Source: Listeria booriae
GTDB lineage: Bacteria > Bacillota > Bacilli > Lactobacillales > Listeriaceae
Reading direction: 5' to 3'
Length of the DNA stretch: 64,000 nt
NCBI RefSeq assembly: GCF_000766865.1
Contig: NZ_JNFA01000028.1
Location: 151,133 to 215,132 of the forward strand
A program made the position numbers and the translations under genes. Shown one piece after another: positions 28,222 through 37,987 of the stretch. The notes beneath the pieces were generated by a model. It made no database searches. It was not told the origin of the DNA and saw only the letters and a list, made by a program, of their open reading frames with translations. Position 1 is the first letter of the stretch. Each line of letters begins with the position of its first letter.

Positions 28222-28960
28222 ACATATCACCCCGCACGATGTTTGACATGAAAATATAATTTAGGTCATTCGTTCCTTCTTTGGCGTATAAGGCTTCCGC
28301 GGTTCCGGCATATAGAAGCTGCCCCTGGTGCATCAAAATGAGATCGTCCGACAGGCTCTCTACTTCGTCCATGATGTGGCTGGAGAAAATAATCGTCTTC
28401 CCTTCTTGCTGCAACTGGCGTGTGAAATCGCGGAACACATTGGCACTTGTGATATCTAACCCCGTCGTCGGCTCATCAAAAAGGACTACCGCGGGATCAT
28501 GGATGACGGCTCTAGCAATCGCGACTTTTTGACGCATGCCCCGGGAAAAACCGCCAACAGTTCGGTCGAGTTCTTTGCGCATGCCAAAGCGGAGTGAGAG
28601 GTCATCGATGCGCTTTTTCAAGGTGTGTTTTGGTAAACCGTAAAGACCTCCGAAATATAATAAGTTTTCGCGTGCTGTTAGGCGGTCGTAAAGTCCTGTT
28701 TCGCCGCCGAATAGGACGCCGATATGGCTTTTTACTTCTTCGGCTTGTGTTTTATTATCGTAACCCGCGACGGTAATCTTTCCTTCATCTTGCGTTATCA
28801 ATGTCGCGATACTACGCAGAATGGTCGTTTTACCAGCGCCGTTTTCGCCTACTAAACCGACAATGCGGCCTTTATCGACGTGGAATGAGACGTGATTGAC
28901 TGCGGTTGTTGATTTTTTGCGATCGCGGAATTTTTTGGTGACGTTTTGTACTTCAATCAT
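28214..28960 (-). CDS. natA: ABC transporter ATPase, NatA-like
   Basis: This 248-residue ATPase has Walker A GENGAGKTT, signature GFSRGMRQK and Walker B VVLFDEPTTGLD, then the HIMDEVESL switch. It powers the permease encoded by the overlapping downstream gene. AAGGAGG lies upstream of the ATG. The pair diverges from a LytTR two-component operon, the arrangement expected if that system controls it, as NatK/NatR control natAB in Bacillus subtilis. Confidence 0.9.
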   Translation of the reverse strand: MIEVQNVTKKFRDRKKSTTAVNHVSFHVDKGRIVGLVGENGAGKTTILRSIATLITQDEGKITVAGYDNKTQAEEVKSHIGVLFGGETGLYDRLTARENLLYFGGLYGLPKHTLKKRIDDLSLRFGMRKELDRTVGGFSRGMRQKVAIARAVIHDPAVVLFDEPTTGLDITSANVFRDFTRQLQQEGKTIIFSSHIMDEVESLSDDLILMHQGQLLYAGTAEALYAKEGTNDLNYIFMSNIVRGDMYV

Positions 28961-29030
28961 GTTTGTTCCTCCTTTTTGCTTTTCTTGATGTCTTTATCAT
29001 AGCGCAAAATGGCGAGAATAGGAGGGGTTT

Positions 29031-29092
29031 GTCGTAAAGGGGGGCAATTTCGTCGTGAAAAGGGTGTTTTTCGCCTAGAGTTTGTTTATAAT
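29031..29092 (+). promoter_or_regulatory. Candidate LytTR repeats and promoter between natA and natR
   Basis: GTCGTAAAG (29031-29039) and GTCGTGAAA (29052-29060) are direct repeats with a 21-bp period. They end 26 bp upstream of TATAAT at 29087-29092, with no good -35. The layout fits activation of the regulator operon, and perhaps of divergent natAB, by the LytTR protein. Confidence 0.55.
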
Positions 29093-29105
29093 GGAGGAAT
29101 AAGGG

Positions 29106-29816
29106 GTGAAAAAGATGCTAACTGTTGGAATTGTTGACGATAATCCGTTAGATTTAGATAAATTGGAGTTAATTGTAGGTAAAGTGGCGACTGTGGAATT
29201 GCGACTAAAGGCGAACAATGCGGAGGAAGTCTATGCATTCATTCAGGAAACGCCAGTGGATTTGCTTATTACAGACATTGAAATGCCGGGAATGTCAGGC
29301 TATCAGCTAGCGGATTTTATTCACCTAAATAACATGAGTACAAGCGTGATTTTCGTTACTGCAAAAAGCGGTTATGCCGTTCATGCTTTCGAGCTCAACG
29401 TGCATGATTATATTTTGAAGCCTTACAATCAGGAACGGCTGGTCCAAAGCATCGAACGCTTTACCGACAAAAAAGAAGCTGGTAAAATAACGGGGCGGCT
29501 TTTCATTCGTTCTGGCGGCGACTTGGTCATTATTCCGAAAGACGAAATTATTTTTCTGGAACGGACGGGGCGTACGACGACTATACATACAACTAAAGAT
29601 ATTTTTGAGTCTTATCAATCACTCGGCGAATTAGAAGGGGACATTCGTGAAAGCATGTTTATCCGCTCGCATCGCTCGTTTCTCATTAATTTGCAATACG
29701 TCAAGCGCTTCACCGAATACTCGAAAAAATCATTCGAAGTCGTGTTCGAAGGCACCTCACAAAAAGCCCTTGTCACGAAAGAAAAACTGAAATATTTACA
29801 AGAAAACTATTTTTAA
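29106..29816 (+). CDS. natR: LytTR response regulator, NatR-like
   Basis: This 236-residue protein has a receiver with DD at 11-12, phosphoacceptor Asp57 in LLITDIEMPGMSG, TAK and YILKPY, and a LytTR domain with RSHRSFLINLQYV. The GTG at 29106 with GGAGGA seven bases upstream is used; an ATG three codons later also has a plausible site. It precedes the sensor-like gene by 15 bases. The symbol rests on the position opposite natAB. Confidence 0.85.
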   Translation: MKKMLTVGIVDDNPLDLDKLELIVGKVATVELRLKANNAEEVYAFIQETPVDLLITDIEMPGMSGYQLADFIHLNNMSTSVIFVTAKSGYAVHAFELNVHDYILKPYNQERLVQSIERFTDKKEAGKITGRLFIRSGGDLVIIPKDEIIFLERTGRTTTIHTTKDIFESYQSLGELEGDIRESMFIRSHRSFLINLQYVKRFTEYSKKSFEVVFEGTSQKALVTKEKLKYLQENYF

Positions 29817-29831
29817 GAAGGAGCTAACTCA

Positions 29832-30638
29832 ATGCGATTAATTTTGACTGTTCTGATTTTGGCATATACTATCGCGTGTTTGTATTTGGAAGCGCATGTC
29901 GTTTTGCAAGTGGTATCTGTAGTCCTTTGCTTTGGCGCACTAGCTCTTGCTATGAAAATTCGCACGGTGAAGCTTTCGCTGGCGGGAATTACGGTTATCG
30001 GCTTACTGCTCGCACTGATTTACGACGCGAGTTTGGCAGGTTGGGCGCTCCTTTTTCTGTTCCTCGTTGCGCAATATCAACTGGGCCAGCTCGAACAAAC
30101 CAACCAGCAGCTGACAAGCAAAAGTGACCATTTACAAACCTTCGTGGCACTCCTTCAAAAAGAACGACATAAAAATTATGCGGGTCATGCAAACGATGCC
30201 GCATTCCAACTTGCCAAAAATGAACGACCAGACATCGCGGCTTGGCTTGTCACAACGGACGAACAATTGAAGTTAGCGAATCTGACGTTCAAAACCGACT
30301 TACACAGCGCAATTTCTGACTTACCGTTCCAAGAAGACGAACTGCGCGCACTGTTAACCGCCATCATGACCAACGCCAAACAAGCAGCCTCCCAAGTCGA
30401 AAACGGCTGGATTTCATTACGACTCCAACTACAAAGCGGTCTTTTCTTACTTGAAATCAGCAATGCTTCCAACATGCCCAATCAGGCGGTCATGGACAAC
30501 CTATTCGCAAGACCGAAACCTACAAGCGGCACAGCCATCATTAAACACTACATAACAAAAGCACACGGCATCATCGACTACCGCTTCGACCAAGCCCAAT
30601 TTAAACTACTATTAAAGATTCCAGCGATAAAGAAATGA
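29832..30638 (+). CDS. natK: Degenerate sensor-kinase-like membrane protein, NatK-like
   Basis: This 268-residue protein has about four hydrophobic helices in the first 82 residues, a coiled linker, and a histidine box remnant ERHKNYAGH with His113, where the usual acid after His is lysine. The N box is recognisable as IMTNAKQAA with Asn181. Where a GLGL box should stand it reads TSGTAIIKHY, so nucleotide binding is doubtful. It is shorter than typical sensor kinases of this class. It is co-transcribed with the LytTR regulator and may hold or dephosphorylate it, or sense without kinase activity. Confidence 0.65.
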   Translation: MRLILTVLILAYTIACLYLEAHVVLQVVSVVLCFGALALAMKIRTVKLSLAGITVIGLLLALIYDASLAGWALLFLFLVAQYQLGQLEQTNQQLTSKSDHLQTFVALLQKERHKNYAGHANDAAFQLAKNERPDIAAWLVTTDEQLKLANLTFKTDLHSAISDLPFQEDELRALLTAIMTNAKQAASQVENGWISLRLQLQSGLFLLEISNASNMPNQAVMDNLFARPKPTSGTAIIKHYITKAHGIIDYRFDQAQFKLLLKIPAIKK

Positions 30639-30647
30639 GGAAACCCA

Positions 30648-31586
30648 ATGGATAAACAAAAACAGCAGCTCAGCATTGAAGTCGCGCGGCTTTACTACCA
30701 ATCCGACTACAGCCAACAAGAAATCGCCAGCCAACTCGGCATTTCCCGCCCAACCGTTTCAAGACTTTTGCAATTTGCCAAAGAGAGCGGTTTTGTGGAA
30801 ATTAAAGTGACTGATCCGTTCGCCGATTTAAATGCACTAGAAACCGCGCTAAAAGCCAAATACAATCTGCGGGAAGCCCACGTCGTCTTTTCACCAACGA
30901 CCGAATACCCGACAATCACTGACTTCTTGAGCAAAAAAGCAGCAGAATACCTCGAAGAAACCGTAACAAATGGTGATATTCTTGGCGTCAGCTGGGGAAC
31001 AACGATGTACGAAATCGCCAAAAAAATGCGTCCACAAAACGTGCGCGGTGTCGAAGTCATCCAATTAAAAGGCGGCATCAGCCATTCCAATGTTAATACG
31101 TACGCCTCTGAAACGATTTCTCTATTCGCCGAAAACTTCCAAACAATGCCGCGCCATTTACCGCTCCCCGTTATTTTTGACAATGCAACGGTAAAACAAA
31201 TGGTGGAGCAAGACCGGCACATTCACCACATCATCGAAATGGGCAAACAAGCTAATATCGCTGTCTTTACAGTAGGAACGGTTCGCGATGAAGCTTTACT
31301 TTTCCGACTTGGCTATTTTACCGAAGAAGAAAAAGCTTTGCTAAAAGAAAACGGTGTTGGTGACATCTGCTCCCGTTTTTACGACAAAGACGGCAATATT
31401 TGCAGCACCGAAATCGACGCCCGCACAATCGGTATTGAACTAGACTCACTCAAACAAAAAGAACATTCGATTCTAGTAGCCGGTGGCGCAAGAAAAGTCG
31501 CAGCAATTCACGGCGCCTTGCAAGGAGAATACGCCAATGTTCTCATCACAGACCAATTCACCGCAAAAGAACTAACACAAGTTTGA
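30648..31586 (+). CDS. deoR: DeoR: deoxyribonucleoside regulator (SorC family)
   Basis: This 312-residue protein has an N-terminal helix-turn-helix (YSQQEIASQLGISRPTVSRLLQFAKE) and a SorC sugar-phosphate domain with GVSWGTTMYEIA, QLKGGISH and VAGGARKVAAIHG. In Bacillus subtilis the equivalent repressor binds deoxyribose 5-phosphate, which forms a Schiff base in the protein. It starts nine bases after natK with GAGGAAA upstream and is followed by deoC behind a promoter with a TGAACA-type operator. The last codons and stop form half of that operator. Confidence 0.9.
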   Translation: MDKQKQQLSIEVARLYYQSDYSQQEIASQLGISRPTVSRLLQFAKESGFVEIKVTDPFADLNALETALKAKYNLREAHVVFSPTTEYPTITDFLSKKAAEYLEETVTNGDILGVSWGTTMYEIAKKMRPQNVRGVEVIQLKGGISHSNVNTYASETISLFAENFQTMPRHLPLPVIFDNATVKQMVEQDRHIHHIIEMGKQANIAVFTVGTVRDEALLFRLGYFTEEEKALLKENGVGDICSRFYDKDGNICSTEIDARTIGIELDSLKQKEHSILVAGGARKVAAIHGALQGEYANVLITDQFTAKELTQV

Positions 31587-31634
31587 ACATAATTTCATGT
31601 ATCACTTTACAAATGTTCAAATATATATTATGAT
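31582..31634 (+). promoter_or_regulatory. Promoter of deoC with candidate DeoR operator
   Basis: TTTACA (31606-31611), 17 bp, TATGAT (31629-31634). Inverted half-sites TTTGAACAT (31582-31590, overlapping the deoR stop) and ATGTTCAAA (31613-31621, in the promoter spacer) are exact complements. Confidence 0.7.
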
Positions 31635-31669
31635 AAACTCAAATAAACGAAAAGCGAGGAGATTTAATC

Positions 31670-32344
31670 ATGACAAATATCGCCAAAATGATTGACCACA
31701 CAGCTTTAAAACCAGAAACAACAAAAGAAATGATTCTAAAATTAACAGCAGAAGCTAAGCAATTCGGTTTTGCATCTGTATGTGTAAACCCAACATGGAT
31801 CGAGCTAGCACACGAACAATTGGCAGGAACAGACGTTGATGTATGTACTGTTATTGGCTTCCCACTAGGCGCTAACACAAGCGAAACAAAAGCATTCGAA
31901 GCAACAGATGCTATCCAAAAAGGCGCAACAGAAGTGGATATGGTAATTAATATCGGCGCTCTAAAAGACAAAAACGATGCACTTGTTGAAGCGGACATTA
32001 AAGCCGTTGTCGACGCAGCAAAAGGTAAAGCGTTAGTAAAAGTAATCATCGAAACATGTCTTCTAACAGACGAAGAAAAAGAACGCGCTTGTCGTCTTGC
32101 TGTAGCAGCAGGAACAGACTTCGTTAAAACATCAACAGGATTCTCAACAGGAGGCGCAACAGCAGAAGACATCGCTCTAATGCGTCGCACAGTTGGACCA
32201 GACATCGGCGTGAAAGCATCCGGTGGAATCCGCACAAAAGAAGATGTCGATAAAATGATCGAAGCAGGCGCAACACGTATTGGTGCCAGCGCTGGCGTAT
32301 CGATTGTTTCAGGAAATGAAGCAAATCCGAAAGATAACTATTAA
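31670..32344 (+). CDS. deoC: Deoxyribose-phosphate aldolase
   Basis: This 224-residue TIM-barrel enzyme starts with [12 protein letters not shown] and has the Schiff-base lysine in [14 protein letters not shown], the [10 protein letters not shown] strand and VKASGGIRT. It splits 2-deoxyribose 5-phosphate into glyceraldehyde 3-phosphate and acetaldehyde, feeding the glycolytic genes of this window. GCGAGGAG precedes the ATG. It is controlled by the DeoR operator just upstream. A LacI-type gene follows after 66 bases. Confidence 0.97.
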   Translation: MTNIAKMIDHTALKPETTKEMILKLTAEAKQFGFASVCVNPTWIELAHEQLAGTDVDVCTVIGFPLGANTSETKAFEATDAIQKGATEVDMVINIGALKDKNDALVEADIKAVVDAAKGKALVKVIIETCLLTDEEKERACRLAVAAGTDFVKTSTGFSTGGATAEDIALMRRTVGPDIGVKASGGIRTKEDVDKMIEAGATRIGASAGVSIVSGNEANPKDNY

Positions 32345-32410
32345 CAAAATCACCGAAATGTGGCATGATGGAGGAGAAGTAATTTTTCCTGTGAAAAGAG
32401 GCGAGCCACA

Positions 32411-33436
32411 TTGGGTGCAACGATTCGAGATATTGCAGAAAAAACCGGCGTTTCGATTACAACGATTTCCCAGATTTTAAATGGAAAAGGAAGCCGTTTT
32501 AGCGAAGCGACGCGAAATAAAGTGTTCCAAACCGCAAAAGAACTAGCCTATAAACCGAACTTTTTTGCGAAAAATATGGTGACTAATCGGACGAATACAA
32601 TTGGTATGATTGTTCCTGAAGTGACGGACCCATTTTTTTCGCAGATGGTGAAGGGCGCAGAAGACTATTTGAATGCGCATGATTATATGATTTTATTATG
32701 TAATTCTTCGCAAGACAGTACGCGTGAGGATTTATATGTCGAGGAACTTTTGCATCGGGCCGTGGATGGTTTGATTATCGCAAGCCCGAATATTTTGGCG
32801 TCGAACGTGTTTACACAATTGGAATCGATGCGCAAACCGTACATTTTGTTAGATCGCAAACGGCATCATCGTGAGGAAGGTAATATTTATATTGACGATT
32901 ATGAAGGCGGATACATGGCGACGGAACACCTTGTGTCACTGGGCCACCGCAAGATTGGCATTATCACCTCGGACGATTCTTTTTACTCTGTAGAGGAACG
33001 TTTACAAGGATACCAAGCCTGTTTGAAAAAGCATCACCTGTCGATATCACCTGATTGGATCATGGAAGGCGACCAAACCATGGCTGGCGGCTACAACGCT
33101 ACAAAAAAATTACTCGCAGCAACGGACATCACCGCATTATTCGTTACAAATGACCAAATGGCAGTCGGGGCTTACCGCGCCGCATTGGAACTCGGTATTA
33201 CGATTCCTGATGACCTTTCTATCGTTGGTTTTGATGACATCGAACTTGCGGAATACATGGCGCCAACACTCACCACCGTTCGCCAACCAATCTATGCTAT
33301 AGGCCAAACAGCTGCTGACTATTTATTAAAAGCTATCCAAAATCCGAACGAAAAAATGGCAAACCAAAAAATGCCTTTAGAACTTATCGTCCGCGAAAGC
33401 GCTCGGAAATTGGCTAATAAAGCAACACATAAATGA
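32411..33436 (+). CDS. LacI-family transcriptional regulator
   Basis: This 341-residue protein has the LacI helix-turn-helix (TIRDIAEKTGVSITTISQILNGK) and a periplasmic-binding-like effector domain with IGMIVPEVTDPFF, VDGLIIASP and FVTNDQMAVGAYRA, close to RbsR-type regulators. The start is a TTG at 32411 with AAGAGGCGAG upstream; no ATG gives an intact first helix. It lies between deoC and nupC, and three LacI-like operators stand in front of nupC, so control of nucleoside or ribose uptake is likely. Confidence 0.88.
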   Translation: MGATIRDIAEKTGVSITTISQILNGKGSRFSEATRNKVFQTAKELAYKPNFFAKNMVTNRTNTIGMIVPEVTDPFFSQMVKGAEDYLNAHDYMILLCNSSQDSTREDLYVEELLHRAVDGLIIASPNILASNVFTQLESMRKPYILLDRKRHHREEGNIYIDDYEGGYMATEHLVSLGHRKIGIITSDDSFYSVEERLQGYQACLKKHHLSISPDWIMEGDQTMAGGYNATKKLLAATDITALFVTNDQMAVGAYRAALELGITIPDDLSIVGFDDIELAEYMAPTLTTVRQPIYAIGQTAADYLLKAIQNPNEKMANQKMPLELIVRESARKLANKATHK

Positions 33437-33518
33437 GGCATGATGCTACCAAATGCAGTTTCGCAAAACATTTGGTAGCTCTCTAAAGAGGAAAACGCTT
33501 TTCTTCTTAGAAATTACA

Positions 33519-33611
33519 TGCTATACTTACTTCGGTAAACCGTTTTACTTTTTAGAATTACAATGTAAACGTTTGCTAAATGAGGAGGATTTGTTTAGTA
33601 AACCGTTTTAC
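33519..33611 (+). promoter_or_regulatory. Promoter of nupC with three LacI-type operators
   Basis: An extended -10 TGCTATACT (33519-33527) is followed by GTAAACCGTTTTAC at 33535-33548, GTAAACGTTTGC at 33565-33576 and a second GTAAACCGTTTTAC at 33598-33611. The outer two are identical 14-mers 63 bp apart, about six helical turns, with the third near the middle. Confidence 0.75.
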
Positions 33612-33638
33612 TACTATTCAATTATTGGGGGATACACA

Positions 33639-34820
33639 ATGAAATATCTTATCGGGATTGTTGGTTTAATCGTTGTTCTTGGAATCGCTTGGCTTGCGAG
33701 TAACGATCGCAGGAAAGTTAAGATTAAGCCGATTATAATTATGATTGTACTGCAATTTATTTTAGGATTTATTTTGCTGAATACAAGTGTTGGGAATTGG
33801 CTCATCGGTGGGATTGCTGATGGATTTGGTAAACTGCTCAACTATGCAGCAGAAGGGGTTAATTTTGTATTTGGTGGTATTGTAAACCCAGGTCAGATGA
33901 CGTTCTTCTTAAGTGTTTTACTACCAATCGTCTTTATTTCCGCGCTTATCGGGATTTTGCAACACTGGCGCATTTTGCCGTTTATTATTAAATATATCGG
34001 TTTAGCGTTGAGTAAAGTGAACGGAATGGGGAAATTAGAATCATATAACGCCGTTGCTTCTGCGATTCTAGGTCAGTCCGAAGTTTTTATCTCCGTGAAA
34101 AAAGAACTTGGCCTGTTGCCAAAACATCGCTTGTATACGCTTTGTGCTTCTGCCATGTCAACTGTTTCGATGAGCATTGTCGGGTCATATATGGTACTCT
34201 TAAAGCCAGAGTATGTCGTAACAGCCCTTGTTTTAAACCTATTCGGCGGGTTCATTATTGCATCCGTTATTAATCCATATGAAGTCACAGATCAAGAAGA
34301 TATATTAGAAGTCAAAGAAGAAGCGAAACAAAGCTTTTTCGAAGTGTTGGGCGAATACATTATGGACGGTTTCAAAGTTGCTGTCACCGTCGCAGCCATG
34401 CTTATCGGGTTCGTAGCCATTATCGCGATGATTAATGCGATTTTCAGTGGGATTTTCGGACTTTCCTTCCAAGAATTGCTCGGTTATGTTTTTGCACCAT
34501 TCGCATTCCTTGTCGGTGTTCCGTGGGATGAAGCTGTTAAAGCCGGAAGCATTATGGCTACAAAAATGGTATCCAATGAATTCGTAGCGATGAACGATTT
34601 AGCATCAGGGAACTTCCATTTCTCCGGAAGAACAACCGCTATCGTTTCTGTATTCCTAGTTTCATTCGCGAACTTTTCATCCATCGGCATTATCGCTGGA
34701 GCAGTCAAAAGCTTAAATGATAAACAAGGCGTTGTCGTTGCCCGTTTTGGCTTGAAGCTGTTATTCGGCGCCACATTAGTTAGTTTCTTAACAGCCACAA
34801 TCGTTGGCTTAATCTATTAA
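33639..34820 (+). CDS. nupC: Concentrative nucleoside transporter NupC
   Basis: This 393-residue membrane protein has the CNT motifs ILGQSEVFISVKKE and SNEFVAMNDL and about nine or ten helices. It imports pyrimidine and some purine nucleosides with protons. The ATG at 33639 is preferred over longer versions back to 33453 because the upstream part covers the promoter and operators and TTGGGGGA lies just before it. It is the first gene of nupC-deoB-pdp; deoB follows after 15 bases. Confidence 0.95.
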   Translation: MKYLIGIVGLIVVLGIAWLASNDRRKVKIKPIIIMIVLQFILGFILLNTSVGNWLIGGIADGFGKLLNYAAEGVNFVFGGIVNPGQMTFFLSVLLPIVFISALIGILQHWRILPFIIKYIGLALSKVNGMGKLESYNAVASAILGQSEVFISVKKELGLLPKHRLYTLCASAMSTVSMSIVGSYMVLLKPEYVVTALVLNLFGGFIIASVINPYEVTDQEDILEVKEEAKQSFFEVLGEYIMDGFKVAVTVAAMLIGFVAIIAMINAIFSGIFGLSFQELLGYVFAPFAFLVGVPWDEAVKAGSIMATKMVSNEFVAMNDLASGNFHFSGRTTAIVSVFLVSFANFSSIGIIAGAVKSLNDKQGVVVARFGLKLLFGATLVSFLTATIVGLIY

Positions 34821-34835
34821 GGAGGTTTTTAAAAA

Positions 34836-36017
34836 ATGGCATTTAAAAGAATTCACGTTGTAGTTATGGACTCGGTAGGTATTGGAGAAGCGCCCGACGC
34901 AGCGCAGTTTGACGATTTTGACGTTGATACATTAGGACACATCGCTCGCGAAAAAGGTGGACTGAAACTGCCAAATATGGCGATGTTAGGTTTATCGAAC
35001 ATCCGTGAAATCGAAGGCGTACCAGTTGCTGACAAACCACAAGCTTACTATACAAAAATGCAAGAAACATCCGCAGGAAAAGACACGATGACAGGACATT
35101 GGGAAATCATGGGCTTGTATATTGATACACCATTCCGCGTTTTCCCAGATGGCTTCCCAGACGAACTCATTCAAAAAATTGAAGACTTCTCTGGACGCAA
35201 AGTAATCGGTAACAAACCAGCCAGCGGTACTGAAATCATGGAAGAGCTCGGCGAAGAACAATTGGAAACAGGCGCATTGATCGTGTACACGTCCGCTGAT
35301 TCCGTTTTACAAATCGCAGCGAACGAAGAACTTATTCCGTTAGAAGAATTATACCGCATTTGCGAATATTGCCGTGACATCACACGTGACGAACCGTATA
35401 TGCTTGGCCGTATCATCGCTCGTCCTTTCGTCGGCAAATCAAAAGAAACGTTCGAACGCACATCCAACCGCCACGACTACGCGCTAAAACCATTTGATAA
35501 AACAGTTATGGACCACTTAAAAGACGGCGGACTAGACTCTATCGCTATCGGCAAAATTTCCGACATTTTCGATGGGGAAGGCGTAACAAGAGCCATTCGT
35601 ACCAAATCAAACATGGACGGCATGGACAAATTCATTGATTTACTAACAGAAGACTTCCACGGCATGAGCTTCTTAAATCTCGTAGACTTCGACGCCTTAT
35701 TCGGACACCGTCGCGACCCAATCGGTTATGGCGATGCTTTAGAAGAATTCGATGCACGCTTGCCAGAAGTTTTTGCAAATATGAAAGAAGACGATTTGTT
35801 GCTAATTACAGCGGATCACGGGAACGACCCAACATACCGCGGCACCGACCACACACGCGAATACGTGCCACTTTTAGCTTATTCGAAACAATTCAAAGAC
35901 GGCGGCAAAGAAATCGATCTGCGTAAAACATTCTCAGACCTAGGCGCAACAGTCGCAGCGAATTTTAACGTAAAAATGCCCGAATACGGCGAAAGCTTCC
36001 TAAACGACTTAAAATAA
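34836..36017 (+). CDS. deoB: Phosphopentomutase
   Basis: This 393-residue alkaline-phosphatase-superfamily enzyme has [12 protein letters not shown] with the first metal Asp, the phosphoacceptor threonine region [12 protein letters not shown] (Thr84/Thr86), [13 protein letters not shown] and [18 protein letters not shown] with the remaining metal ligands. It converts (deoxy)ribose 1-phosphate to the 5-phosphate, linking pdp to deoC. AAGGAGG precedes the ATG. It was once called drm. Confidence 0.97.
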   Translation: MAFKRIHVVVMDSVGIGEAPDAAQFDDFDVDTLGHIAREKGGLKLPNMAMLGLSNIREIEGVPVADKPQAYYTKMQETSAGKDTMTGHWEIMGLYIDTPFRVFPDGFPDELIQKIEDFSGRKVIGNKPASGTEIMEELGEEQLETGALIVYTSADSVLQIAANEELIPLEELYRICEYCRDITRDEPYMLGRIIARPFVGKSKETFERTSNRHDYALKPFDKTVMDHLKDGGLDSIAIGKISDIFDGEGVTRAIRTKSNMDGMDKFIDLLTEDFHGMSFLNLVDFDALFGHRRDPIGYGDALEEFDARLPEVFANMKEDDLLLITADHGNDPTYRGTDHTREYVPLLAYSKQFKDGGKEIDLRKTFSDLGATVAANFNVKMPEYGESFLNDLK

Positions 36018-36038
36018 AAAAGGATTGGTGAACTTAAA

Positions 36039-37340
36039 ATGAGAATGGTAGACGTAATTTCAAAAAAGCGTGACGGTAAAGAACTAACGACCGAGGAAAT
36101 TCAATTCGTTGTAGATGGCTACACGGAAGGCAAGATTCCGGATTATCAAGTCAGCGCCTTAGCAATGGCAATCTTTTTTCAAGATATGACTGATCGCGAA
36201 CGTGCCGACTTAACGATGGCGATGGTGAATTCAGGCGAAACGATCGACTTATCGGCAATTGAAGGCATTAAAGTCGATAAACACTCAACAGGAGGCGTCG
36301 GCGATACAACAACGCTCGTATTAGCACCACTTGTTGCAGCACTTGACGTTCCTGTTGCTAAAATGTCAGGACGCGGATTAGGCCACACTGGCGGAACAAT
36401 CGACAAACTAGAAGCAATTGAAGGCTTCCACGTCGAAATCACAAAAGACCAATTTATCGACCTTGTAAACCGCGACAAAGTAGCTGTTATCGGACAATCA
36501 GGTAACTTAACGCCAGCCGATAAAAAACTATACGCATTGCGCGACGTAACAGGAACGGTCAACTCGATTCCACTAATCGCAAGTTCCATTATGAGTAAAA
36601 AAATCGCAGCAGGCGCAGATGCCATCGTCCTAGACGTAAAAACTGGTGCCGGCGCATTCATGAAAACCGATGAAGATGCTGAGAATCTAGCACACGCGAT
36701 GGTTCGCATCGGAAATAACGTTGGCCGCCAAACAATGGCAGTTATTTCAGACATGTCCCAACCACTAGGTTTTGCGATTGGTAATGCTTTAGAAGTCCAA
36801 GAAGCCATCGATACATTAAAAGGCGAAGGCCCAGAAGACTTAACAGAACTAGTTTTAATTTTGGGCAGTCAAATGGTTGTTCTTGCGAAAAAAGCGAAAG
36901 ACTTGGATGAAGCGCGCGACATGCTAAAAGAAGTCATGGCAAACGGAAAAGCTTTAGCGAAATTCAAAGATTTCCTGAACAATCAAGGCGGCGACGGCTC
37001 TATCGTAGATGACCCAAGCAAATTACCACAAGCCGAATTCAAAATCGACGTTCCAGCCAAAGAAAGCGGCGTTGTATCTGAAATCGTGGCAGACGAAATC
37101 GGAATCGCTGCAATGCTTCTAGGCGCTGGCCGTGCAACAAAAGAAGACGAAATCGATCTTGCGGTTGGCATTATGCTACGCAAAAAAGTAGGCGATAAAG
37201 TCGAAGCAGGCGAACCGCTTGTAACGATTTATGCGAACAAAGAAGACGTGAAAGCTGTCGAAGAAAAAATCTACGCTAACATCAAAGTAAGCGATCACGC
37301 CGACGCACCAAAATTAATCCATACAATTATCACGAAATAA
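36039..37340 (+). CDS. pdp: Pyrimidine-nucleoside phosphorylase
   Basis: This 433-residue enzyme has the family signature [20 protein letters not shown], the phosphate site [12 protein letters not shown] and a C-terminal biotin-like alpha/beta domain. It cleaves uridine and thymidine with phosphate. AAGGATTGGTG is the likely ribosome site. It closes the nupC-deoB-pdp operon, so uptake, phosphorolysis and mutase steps are made together, with the aldolase just upstream. Confidence 0.97.
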   Translation: MRMVDVISKKRDGKELTTEEIQFVVDGYTEGKIPDYQVSALAMAIFFQDMTDRERADLTMAMVNSGETIDLSAIEGIKVDKHSTGGVGDTTTLVLAPLVAALDVPVAKMSGRGLGHTGGTIDKLEAIEGFHVEITKDQFIDLVNRDKVAVIGQSGNLTPADKKLYALRDVTGTVNSIPLIASSIMSKKIAAGADAIVLDVKTGAGAFMKTDEDAENLAHAMVRIGNNVGRQTMAVISDMSQPLGFAIGNALEVQEAIDTLKGEGPEDLTELVLILGSQMVVLAKKAKDLDEARDMLKEVMANGKALAKFKDFLNNQGGDGSIVDDPSKLPQAEFKIDVPAKESGVVSEIVADEIGIAAMLLGAGRATKEDEIDLAVGIMLRKKVGDKVEAGEPLVTIYANKEDVKAVEEKIYANIKVSDHADAPKLIHTIITK

Positions 37341-37345
37341 AAAAG

Positions 37346-37392
37346 AACGAGGAAGCGCCTGGGATTGTGCACCCATTCGTTTCCTCGTTTGT
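37346..37392. terminator. Terminator after pdp
   Basis: AACGAGGAAGCG pairs with CGTTTCCTCGTT over 12 bp (one G-U), with an inner TGGG/CCCA stem, followed by TGTTTAT. It also lies at the 3' end of the converging DUF1877 gene. Confidence 0.75.
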
Positions 37393-37857
37393 TTATACAA
37401 TATAAAAAATAATGCAATCGTTGCTCTGCGCCACTTTATTGAAGAAAGCCCGCAATCCATGGAAGTTCAGCAATAAATCTTTATCGAATCGTTCTTTTTT
37501 TGTGCGCCAGTTTATCCCGTATAGCCCACTTTTTTTCAATTCTTTAAAGTTATACATAGCAGTGAATTGCTCCTCTGATATGCTAAATAAGGCGTCTTTT
37601 GCCATGCGAACTTGTTCTGGGTAAATAAAATGTACCGTCGCCAAAGCATCCCGAATATAATTCTCGGCTCGAAGTGGCACAATATACCCCCAAGGCGCGG
37701 CCCCATTATGTTTCTTACCGCAAAAAATGTAATGAAGAACCTCCCAATATTCATCCAGCGACAGTAACATTGGCATTGTGAAAACGGATTCATCCCCAGC
37801 CTTAATTTCCCGCATTCCTGGTTCGTCAATGTAGTAATAGTAACCATGTCTCTTCAT
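37393..37857 (-). CDS. DUF1877-like protein
   Basis: This 154-residue soluble protein resembles the DUF1877 (YfbM-like) family: a SLDEYWEVLHYIF motif, PWGYIVPLR, a SISEEQFTAMYNF segment and a C-terminal FFNKVAQSNDCIIFYIV strand. Function is unknown. The ATG at 37857 is preferred because AAAGGAG lies ten bases upstream; an in-frame extension to 37932 has no site. It converges with pdp and diverges from bilEA. Confidence 0.7.
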   Translation of the reverse strand: MKRHGYYYYIDEPGMREIKAGDESVFTMPMLLSLDEYWEVLHYIFCGKKHNGAAPWGYIVPLRAENYIRDALATVHFIYPEQVRMAKDALFSISEEQFTAMYNFKELKKSGLYGINWRTKKERFDKDLLLNFHGLRAFFNKVAQSNDCIIFYIV

Positions 37858-37987
37858 CTCTTTATTTCTCCTTTCTAGTAATAACTTCACTGTGATAAAG
37901 TATATTATGCGTAATTTTAGTTGATTTGTCAACGAAATGCTTAATAGTGTAATTTTGTAGTTGATAGTGGTATTATTAAGAACAAAT

